Origin: an uncultured Chloroflexota bacterium
GTDB taxonomy: Bacteria; Chloroflexota; Chloroflexia; Chloroflexales; Chloroflexaceae
Assembly: GCA_937120965.1 (NCBI GenBank)
Contig: CAKZKA010000266.1
Coordinates: 1 to 64,000 of the forward strand
Direction of reading: 5' to 3'
Length of the DNA stretch: 64,000 nucleotides
Below the pieces are notes generated by a model. The model was not told the origin of the DNA, searched no databases, and saw nothing but the letters and a program-made list of their open reading frames with translations. This document shows positions 63,882 to 64,000 of this stretch, in pieces. Both the position numbers and the translations under genes were made by a program. Position 1 is the stretch's first letter; every line of letters starts with the position of its first letter.

Positions 63882-64000
63882 GTTCAGGTAAGCCTGCACC
63901 GCGAAGGTGGGGAGACTCAGGGACGGCAGCCCCCTCAGTTGCGCCCGGGGGCGCGAGGAAACCCGGTTTCCTCACATGCTCCCGGCGGGGGAGGGCTGTG
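63882..64000. repeat. right-edge repeat block
   Basis: A module A variant (GAGGAAACCCGGTTTCCTC near 63955-63973) and the start of a module B. The next Tad genes would lie beyond the window. Confidence 0.6.

Overview
The window reads as chromosome of a GC-rich, filamentous-phototroph-like bacterium of the phylum Chloroflexota, most likely class Chloroflexia (Chloroflexales or a close relative). This is inferred from the gene mix: a two-subunit DUF4212/SSS symporter, an SbtAB bicarbonate system, an unlinked oxidative TCA set, Tad-type surface genes, a secreted protein ending in LYLPLVRR, and two secreted proteins of a family I associate with Chloroflexi. No 16S or other decisive marker is present, so genus is not claimed. 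No rRNA, tRNA, CRISPR array or intact prophage was seen.

Layout. 0.3-12 kb: FtsH-like membrane AAA protease with a small membrane partner (minus), an amino-acid-type solute-binding protein, a DUF4212 plus sodium:solute symporter pair ending in a strong terminator, and a 1196-residue polytopic membrane protein. 12-20 kb: small membrane protein, PdeM-like phosphoesterase, 2-oxoglutarate dehydrogenase E1 and E2, and a secreted protein. 20-25 kb: ISAzo13-type transposase remnant in an AT-richer patch, then an HdrD/DsrK-like iron-sulfur protein with a NarI/DsrM-like membrane partner. 25-36 kb: aconitase, a non-canonical tRNA-guanine transglycosylase homologue, orphan Phd-type antitoxin, MarR regulator, Lon, tandem universal stress protein, enolase. 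36-48 kb: secreted beta-propeller protein, flippase, degenerate metallo-beta-lactamase-fold protein, RidA, and the minus-strand series accB - xseA - xseB - PH-like membrane protein. 48-51 kb: SbtB/SbtA. 52-64 kb: a surface locus of two near-duplicate vWA TadG-like proteins, two TadE-like pseudopilins, a large kelch-like secreted protein and CpaB, running off the right edge.

Intergenic DNA is unusually long (300-1200 bp) and packed with short palindromic repeats. I name the modules used below: A = GGGGAAACC/GGTTTCCCC hairpin; B = GGGAGGGCTGCGCCCTCCC hairpin; C = ATGCGGCTGCGCCGCAC core flanked by TGTTCA/TGAACA; D = TGAGGTGAACATAGCCCGCC, often starting on a stop codon; E = GTAGAGGCGCGGCG/CGCCGCGCCTCTAC. 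There are also at least three short inverted-repeat-bounded elements without coding capacity: a GGGGCGGACAGAACATC element, a GTACGTGTTCACA element, and a TACCA...TGGTA element. One copy of the third sits inside a copy of the second with a TAA duplication, which is direct evidence that it moved.

Functionally the core genes fit a heterotroph or photoheterotroph with a full oxidative TCA cycle (aconitase, OGDH), bicarbonate uptake and biotin-dependent carboxylation (SbtAB, AccB), quinone-linked FeS electron transfer, proteostasis (Lon, FtsH-like), and an elaborate cell-surface programme. The most novel material is the repeat network, the duplicated vWA/TadE surface locus with twin promoters, the divergent Tgt, and the paired secreted YFDK/FERRVLTY-domain proteins.
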